A stretch of 64,000 nucleotides of DNA from Acinetobacter sp. ANC 4805 (lineage in GTDB: Bacteria; Pseudomonadota; Gammaproteobacteria; Pseudomonadales; Moraxellaceae), in contig NZ_JAKZGD010000001.1 of the NCBI RefSeq assembly GCF_022549495.1, positions 463,078 through 527,077 on the forward strand. Direction: 5' to 3'. Both the position numbers and the translations under genes were made by a program. Under the pieces are notes generated by a model. That model was not told where the DNA came from. It made no database searches and was given only the letters and a program-made list of their open reading frames with translations. Positions 63,918 through 64,000 of the stretch are shown in pieces (position 1 is the first letter of the stretch; each line of letters opens with the position of its first letter).

Positions 63918-64000
63918 AGCCGACCTAGCTTGATGATGACGAATCATCGAGAAGATCATTAAGAGAATAGAAGAACAACTTGTGTGGATTTTTACTGATT

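Larger units (their letters stand above)
63605..64000 (+). promoter_or_regulatory. Probable ribosomal RNA operon promoter and leader region
   Basis: No gene is supported here. The stretch 63656-63745 is very A-rich, like an UP element. It is followed by two strong promoters (63750-63777 and 63890-63917) about 140 bp apart pointing right, and then by a transcribed-looking, hairpin-containing leader to the edge. Tandem promoters of this kind and the leader sequence resemble those before 16S rRNA in Acinetobacter. The rRNA gene itself would lie beyond the window. Confidence 0.7.

Noticed and set aside
1..64000. tRNA genes, insertion sequences, prophage or CRISPR arrays
   Set aside because: No TPsiC-type tRNA 3' half, transposase, phage gene, or regularly spaced repeat was seen by eye; a tRNA scan would be the decisive test for the first.

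Overview
The window is chromosomal DNA from a gammaproteobacterium of the Acinetobacter type (family Moraxellaceae). I base this on the gene families, the low G+C content, and the gene orders trigger factor-clpP-clpX, secB-grxC-rhodanese, metX-metW, pta-ackA and piuA-piuC. I cannot name the species. Almost everything is ordinary core genome, densely packed, with clear intrinsic terminators between convergent genes. I saw no tRNA gene, insertion sequence, prophage or CRISPR array.

Layout. 1-6 kb: the 3' end of a WrbA-like flavoprotein, lgt, an NRDE/TANGO2-family protein, a PhoX-family protein with a twin-arginine signal, and the tatABC operon that could export it. 6-13 kb: rdgB, an orphan gene, the metX-metW-Sel1 operon, and leuA with a probable leader-peptide attenuator. 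11.9-16.3 kb: an iron-uptake block (FMN oxidase, piuC, TonB receptor piuA with a Fur box). 16.6-25.3 kb: tig, clpP, clpX, two small envelope proteins, class I fumarase, an AraC regulator and a divergent EamA transporter. 25.3-41.5 kb: pta-ackA, proA, an alpha/beta hydrolase fused to a PilZ-like domain, a methyltransferase, a structured intergenic element, nagZ, prc, a DUF4442 protein, yajQ, a rhodanese, and the yciB-yciI-coiled-coil-mnmC cluster.

41.5-45.3 kb is the most unusual place. A PHP phosphoesterase gene and a bestrophin-like gene enclose two different intergenic contents joined end to end. The junction between them is a copy of the bestrophin 3' tip fused to a 153-bp copy of the PHP gene 3' end. 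The first content is very AT-rich and holds unrecognised small genes, one broken by an in-frame stop. The second holds a 29-codon membrane-peptide ORF that is cut to 14 codons in the first copy. The copies differ almost only by silent changes, which suggests that two allelic versions of a variable locus were combined.

45.3-64 kb: radC, coaBC, a cytochrome b562, an Ada-like/AlkB alkylation-repair pair, secB-grxC-rhodanese, rsgA, orn, two tandem DUF2147 genes, an LrgA/LrgB pair, hflX with a small membrane protein upstream, an acyltransferase facing a phospholipase D-type lipoprotein, a metallophosphoesterase, and a complete yfiR-yfiN-yfiB c-di-GMP operon. The right edge carries two tandem strong promoters with the look of a ribosomal RNA operon promoter region, pointing out of the window.
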